A DNA stretch of 64,000 bases from Jacaranda mimosifolia (taxonomy: Eukaryota > Streptophyta > Magnoliopsida > Lamiales > Bignoniaceae): the NCBI GenBank assembly GCA_018894105.1, contig CM032117.1:2879501-2943500 (forward strand). Direction: 5' to 3'. The notes under the pieces were generated by a model. The model was not told where the DNA came from, did not search any database, and saw only the letters and a program-made list of their open reading frames with translations. The position numbers and the translations under genes were made by a program. This document shows positions 58,921 through 64,000 of the stretch, one piece after another (within the stretch, counting starts at the first letter, position 1; each line of letters begins with the position of its first letter).

Positions 58921-59364
58921 TTAGACGTTGCTGTTGCGATTAACAACATCAACTGTAGTAATAAAAAACAACAATTTCCGAAAAATAGCACGCAACACTG
59001 CGTAAGAGCAATCCCTCAGTCTCTTCACCACCACGCGCCGCCGCCTCCATCCCTTCTTCCGCCGGCGCAGCCAGACCTCTCCCTCCTCCTTTCTTCCGGC
59101 GACCAACCTCTCCTTAACCTTCGCCAAACATTTCATCGCTCTTTCAGGCAGTGTCTCCTTTCTTGAAAATTTATAGCTTCTAAGATACATTTGCCTGCAT
59201 GAAATACCGTCCACCACCCTCCTATGCAGCCGTGCGTCGCCGTGCATGGCGGCGGACCTTAAGAACTTGACGTCGGATTCCGGCCACTTGTAGAGGTTGA
59301 CATAAGTGGCCCTAACTGGAATTCTTGCATCACTTACACAGTTCGATATGCAAAATTTGCTCAT
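58921..59364 (-). CDS. Small basic plant protein of unknown function
   Basis: Intronless, 147 residues, starting MSKFCISNCVSDARIPVRAT. I do not recognise a named domain, but the opening, YVNLYKWPESDVKFLRSAA and ISCRQMYLRSYKFSRKE look like a conserved plant family as far as I recall. The second half is very basic: KCLAKVKERLVAGRKE, then VWLRRRKKGWRRRRVVVKRL near 98-117, ending in a hydrophobic segment LRAIFRKLLFFITTVDVV. The basic run could bind nucleic acid, membrane lipid, or act as a nuclear signal. No signal peptide is apparent. The GC-richer coding composition against AT-rich flanks supports a real gene. The reverse strand also reads open for 108 codons but looks like a shadow. Confidence 0.75.
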   Translation of the reverse strand: MSKFCISNCVSDARIPVRATYVNLYKWPESDVKFLRSAAMHGDARLHRRVVDGISCRQMYLRSYKFSRKETLPERAMKCLAKVKERLVAGRKEEGEVWLRRRKKGWRRRRVVVKRLRDCSYAVLRAIFRKLLFFITTVDVVNRNSNV

Positions 59365-60835
59365 TTCATCAATGGATGGCCAAGATTTTTTGGGAAAATG
59401 AGAAGTGAGTGTGGGGTGCTTTGTGTTTATTTATTTTGCTTTTCTAGAATTTGATTATGGTCTTTTGTTTTTGTGATGTTGGGAATAATATTAACCATAA
59501 TTTGTAATAATTATGCTTCATTTTTTTATAATTAATATTTGTGCACTCTTATACCATAATAATGATTAGTGCAACAATTAAAGGTGTCTATACTTTTCAT
59601 TCATGAGGATGGGGTTACTCTTTGGAATAAATAAAATCCCAATTATTACATAAATAAAGTTTCAAGGATTGAGTTACATCTCATTCAATTTCAAAAGTTA
59701 TGGAGTGTTATAATCATATTGTGTCATTTTAACCAAGTTTTAATTTATAAAATTTTGAAACTTTTGTAATTGTTTAAATAATTATGTAGATTTTTTCATA
59801 TTAGTTGCGAAGCTTTTCACTTTATTTTAAATTATTAAAAGATGTCTACTAAAGAAATGAATTTTGACCACAATTCCATAATCTAGACCAAATTTGAAAT
59901 TTTTGCACTTATTTAAAATAATTTCATAAAGTTGTGTGGTCAAAAATCCTGAAATGTACAAGAAGAAAGCTCATTCATTGCAATTTCCCTCTTTTCTTCT
60001 TCAAATTTTCCTCAATTTTGATGATGAAATTGACATATATAAAATGTAGGGAGTAGTTCTCTGGAAGTTTACCCATCTGAAAAAAAGTGAGGAATAGTCA
60101 ATACAAATGACAACCCCATTTGTACCTTTGTCTTTGTCACAGTTTTCGTGTGAATTCTTTCTGTTTCTTGTAGCATATTGTACTGTTGTTTCTTGGTTAG
60201 AGTTCAAGAATTCCCTGTTTTATCTATTTATCTGACAGAGAAAAGGTAGACAAGATTTTGTTAAGGGATTACTACATCATAGCCAGGGTGTTTCAGACAA
60301 TGGAAACTTTTGCCCTTGGGCTCAAGACATTAATCCAAGAATGTGAAAATTAAGTACCATGAAAATGATAGGGTTTCTGGATTAAGATCAGAGGATGCCC
60401 TCATTAAGCATGAAATTTATAGATATAACGAGTTGACGTAGTATGAGGGAAAATATTTCTGGCATTTGATCATACTCGATCAATTTAATGAAACCCTGGT
60501 TAGAATTCTTCTTGCAGCGGGGAGTCACATCTTTTACATTCGTTTGATTGGTATGACAGAATCGATAAATTCACTGCATTTATGGACATCTGGTCATTTT
60601 CTAGATGGTTGAGGACTTTGCAGAAGCCTGAGTCTCATTAAGACAATGAGGATGTTAGAAACTAACGTAGAATTAATGTTAGAGGATACAGAGAAGTAGA
60701 TCAGTAGTATTGAAGAATCAATGGCCTGACCTTAGTTACTACTTACTAGTCACTTAGCCTTCTAGGAGTATTTTATATTTTAAGTTATCTCATGATTTTT
60801 TATCATGTGATAATTTATGCAATTTTTTATTATTA

Positions 60836-61301
60836 GGGCTTATTTGCTTTATTGGATAAAGCTTGATATATCCATTTTCAAGCTTTATCTCTTGTTTGTT
60901 TCACATTTTTACGGTCCATGATACATTTGCAGGCCCGACATGGTATCATGGGCCATGTTGGTTTATGGATCAAACCATTTTGGCTTGATTCATTTTCCAT
61001 CATTTCAATTTGATTTGATAATTAATGAAAATGACATTTTCATCCTCATGAAAACCCTATCCTCAACACCTTCTGCCAAATTTTGAAAATTTAACTTATT
61101 AGAAGTTAGGACATTTTGGATATTATAAAGTGTAATCATATTGAGCAATTTTGCTAACCATAGTATAATTAAGCATGTGATATTACTAATTTCTAAAATT
61201 CAAACAATCAATAGATTACACAGTTTTAGATACCATTTCTAGCTTATATATCACTAGCATATTAATCCCTCATAATCCTATATGCTCAAACAAACAAGCC
61301 C
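60836..61301. mobile_element. Tourist-like MITE (466 bp)
   Basis: Left end GGGCTTATTTGCTTTATTGG, right end reversed GGGCTTGTTTGTTTGAGCAT, flanked by TTA on both sides (60833-60835 and 61302-61304). This target duplication fits PIF/Harbinger-derived elements. Confidence 0.75.
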
Positions 61302-61303
61302 TT

Positions 61304-61500
61304 ATGGTACTGTTTGGTTGGTATGATAAATAAATCCATGGGTTGCAGCATGTTAATTTATCATGAGAATTGCATATATAAACATGGACTTTTAATATTC
61401 ATATGAATTTGAATATTTATTATCACTCCAACTAAACGAATGATAAGGTGGGTTAAAAAAATAGTATCCTACCTTGTCATTCCAACCAAACTAGCCATAT
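61304..61500. mobile_element. Short MITE (~195 bp) abutting the previous one
   Basis: Left TATGGTACTGTTTGGTTGGT, right reversed TATGGCTAGTTTGGTTGGAA. The interior has TATGATAAATAAATCCATGG and, inverted, a related block. It begins at the TTA that ends the element at 60836-61301, so the two are directly adjacent. Confidence 0.65.
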
Positions 61501-61926
61501 GAGTACTACTTTTCTTGAAACTTTTAACTAGCTCTAGACACTGCTGCTTATATGAAGTGAGGAGGGGGCTAGTAGAGGCAATCATGCCTCTTAAGTCTAT
61601 ATAATCTTATATTATGTGTATTTTACTATTAAAATTTAATTTAATTCTTAAAATTAAAATTTCTGAATCCGTCCTTTGTTCATTGTCCAAGAGTAGAGGA
61701 AAATAATACAAAATTTGAGGGCATGTGGACAAACAGACTTGGCATGATGAGACCTTATTGACCTTATGCACTATGGCCTCCATAACATGAGAGTTGGACT
61801 AATTATCTTAAAAAAATACACTAAATAAAATATATATTTAAGTAAAAAATATGCTTATTTATTCATATAACATTATGCTTATTAACTATCCTTGCTCGAG
61901 TTTAAGGTTGATGTATCCTGATGATT

Positions 61927-62026
61927 TTTGGCCAAATGATATTAATTTTACATATAAAATATGAGGTTAGGATTTTAAATTTAACGAACTTTTAGTATGC
62001 ATGTATATAAATAAAGAAAAAAAAAT
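61927..62026 (+). mobile_element. Degenerate SINE related to 58361-58458
   Basis: TTGGCCAAATGATATTA matches the A-box region of the other copy. TTTAACGAACTTTTAGTATG matches its unusual B-box AGTTAACGAACTCTTGATGT, and the tail ATGTATATAAATAAAGAAAA matches. Substitutions are common, so it is an older copy. No target duplication was seen. Confidence 0.6.
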
Positions 62027-62735
62027 TAGGGTTAATACATTGTGCTCTATATAGTATTTTTTCATATATATATTTTTTCAGCCAACAAATATTAGTATAG
62101 AAACACAGTGGGTTGGATGAAGTACGAGTAGTTTTTTATTGGTTTAATTATTGAATAAAAATATATATATACAAATGAGAAAAAGGAAAATAGCATAAAT
62201 AATAATTTGTATTATGCGAAGTAACCTTAGGAAGTGCACGATTTCATGACACTAACATGCGACAGAAGATCTTATATCTTTTTCGGTAAGAAATATCTTT
62301 CTATTGCTTGAAATTTGAAAAAGAAAATAAATTAAAGAAGTCAACTTAGTATTAATTATTTAATTAAGAAAAGGCAACAAAAGGAAAGGGGTACGGTAGA
62401 TGAACACCTTCCTACCTACTGTAAATCCAATTTGTCACGAAACACATAGTATAAGTTTAGTAATTAATTTAGCTTAATTGCACGCATAAAAACCAATTGT
62501 TGACATTCCTTCCATTCGTTGGGGTAATATAAGAGTCGGGTTTAGTTGAAGGCGTGTGCAAAGAGATAATTAGGACACTTTGTTACCCACATTTGTGGCT
62601 TGTAAGTTACATTATGATTACTGATTGCATGTTAGAGTAATTGACAATATGAAAACTATTTAAATTAAACTATAGTTTAAAATTTTTATTTCAGTATATG
62701 TTTCATCTTTTATTCTATTTATGTACATATTCTAA

Positions 62736-63017
62736 GAGTGAGTTTATTTGCTTTGATATTGCATGATAGATACACAATCAACTTAATTCCAATGTTTGGT
62801 TCATTTTTAGAAGCCTTTGATACAGTTAGAGTCCGACATGCATTTAATGGCCAAACTTGACTTGTGTATTAAGGCTCTAAGGTGTGACAAACAATCAAAA
62901 TTGGATATCAGATTATTTAAAATCTAAAAACAAATATTAGATAGGATGCATAATAACCCAGTATTTATTATAGTTATACGTTCATGTCTAATTCAATCAC
63001 ACCAAGCAAACGAGCTC
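62736..63017. mobile_element. Tourist-like MITE (282 bp)
   Basis: Left GAGTGAGTTTATTTGCTTTG, right reversed GAGCTCGTTTGCTTGGTGTG, with TAA on both sides (62733-62735 and 63018-63020). Non-coding. Its ends resemble those of the element at 60836-61301 (G-rich start, then TTTGCTTT), suggesting related subfamilies. Confidence 0.75.
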
Positions 63018-64000
63018 TAAGTGTACTAAATATTATTATATAGAAATAAATATATTTGACATATATAAATAAAATGAAAGGAGACCATGAAATAGATATT
63101 CAAATAGAGAATCAAATTTGAACTTACTTGTGACTATCAGTAAAGTGACAACCTAACAGATTTGCCTAATAATTTTTTTTTTAATGAAAAGGATATTATA
63201 ATTTTGAATTCATGTGCAGCATAAATGGGTGAACTATGAGTTAGACTTATAGTGGAGGAGTTAATTTGTATGTGATATGGAATTTAATGCCATGACACGT
63301 TTAATTTACACGTATAAATATTATCTCAAATTGAATAATTTGGTTGTGTTGGTGAACTTTTACAATTACATCAAATTTAGCACTAGCCCTCTTTCTCTTT
63401 TTCATAAATTTTATCTTTACAATTATATTTATAATTTATTCAAACAATATTGTTTCATGTGCTCATAAATTATATCTTTACTAAGAGCAAATTCTTACGC
63501 ATTATTCATTTATACTTTATTAAAATATCATTTTACGTCCAATTTGTGTTAGGTATGATATCAATATTCATCCTAAATCAACATTCACTTATAATTTTCT
63601 CATTGTCAAAATCGTCTTTCATTCAAGATCCTCTTTCATTCAAAATCGTCTTCTTTTATGGTAAAGGGTGTTGATATATTTAAGAGTTCTTGCAAATTTT
63701 TAGACCAATAACACTTTTGAATCTACCACATTAGGCAATTTTGGGGGATGGCCATAGAGTACTTTGGAGTAGTTAAAAGTTCATACGCAGTCACCTCGCA
63801 GCTGTCTACAACACAAAGATGCATATCTTCACAAGAAACCTCCCGGGTAGACTTGGTAGTAAAACTATGACGTTGGGCCGTTCCTCCGCTCAGAAGACTT
63901 GGACTCAGCACCAATGCGGCAATGCCCACAACAAAATATATACGTAATACATATAATCACAACCAAATTGGTAAAAGGCAGTGCAACTCCTCACCTAATC

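Larger units (their letters stand above)
59365..64000. other. Gene-free distal region with MITEs and a SINE relic
   Basis: No convincing gene. Transposon-like elements at 60836-61301, 61304-61500, 61927-62026 and 62736-63017 are listed separately. Bases 63730-63930 show locally balanced composition and an open minus-strand frame (68 codons, GIAALVLSPSLLSGGTAQ) that I could not assign. Confidence 0.45.

Noticed and set aside
58840..59166. 108-codon plus-strand frame opposite the basic protein gene
   Set aside because: Pro/Ser/His-rich shadow of the Arg-rich minus-strand gene; begins in AT-rich flank without a conserved motif.
1..64000. CRISPR array, phage, toxin-antitoxin or other prokaryotic system; viral genes
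   Set aside because: Regularly spaced repeats with unique spacers, operon structure and the relevant proteins are all absent; gene structure is plant nuclear throughout.

Overview
The window is nuclear DNA from a flowering plant, very probably a eudicot. The evidence is long AT-rich intergenic stretches, GT-AG introns, plant-specific gene families (EXO70H-type exocyst subunit, ITN1-type ankyrin/PGG protein, membrane-associated kinase regulator, candidate GPCR of the CAND group), a nuclear tRNA gene, and many small plant transposons (Helitron, Tourist-like and hAT-like MITEs, SINEs). I cannot name the species from sequence alone.

Layout. 1-3 kb: relic repeats, a decayed UDP-glucuronate decarboxylase (UXS) gene on the minus strand, a 0.2 kb tandem duplication over its 5' end, and a tRNA-Arg(TCG). 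3-12.4 kb: gene-free, with MITEs and a ~2.76 kb Helitron candidate. 12.66-14.56 kb: intronless EXO70H-like gene (+). 17.2-19.7 kb: five-exon pectate lyase-like gene (-). 20.27-20.78 kb: hAT-like MITE. 21.65-24.86 kb: four-exon ITN1-like ankyrin membrane protein (+). 24.9-29.2 kb: no gene seen. 29.2-30.2 kb: intronless MAKR-like gene (-). 30.3-34.3 kb: two MITEs. 34.3-41.7 kb: 18-exon coiled-coil protein gene (-). 43.4-49.05 kb: ten-exon lipin-type phosphatidate phosphatase PAH1 (-). 49.1-52.6 kb: AT-rich, no gene. 52.7-54.0 kb: intronless seven-transmembrane CAND7-like gene (+). 54-58.9 kb: two MITE copies side by side and a SINE. 58.9-59.4 kb: intronless 147-residue basic protein of unknown function (-). 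59.4-64 kb: three MITEs, a SINE relic, no convincing gene.

The genes do not form one pathway, as is usual for plant chromosomes, though several act at membranes or the wall: secretion tethering (EXO70), pectin breakdown, membrane-linked signalling (ITN1, MAKR, CAND7) and membrane lipid synthesis (PAH1). I joined the exons by eye. All spliced genes gave open frames with consistent phase: 331, 599, 700 and 905 codons. I found no bacterial-type system, CRISPR array or viral gene. The most informative oddities are the UXS pseudogene with an internal catalytic deletion, the Helitron with an internal promoter-like box, 33-bp repeats and a nested SINE, and the set of related MITE copies.
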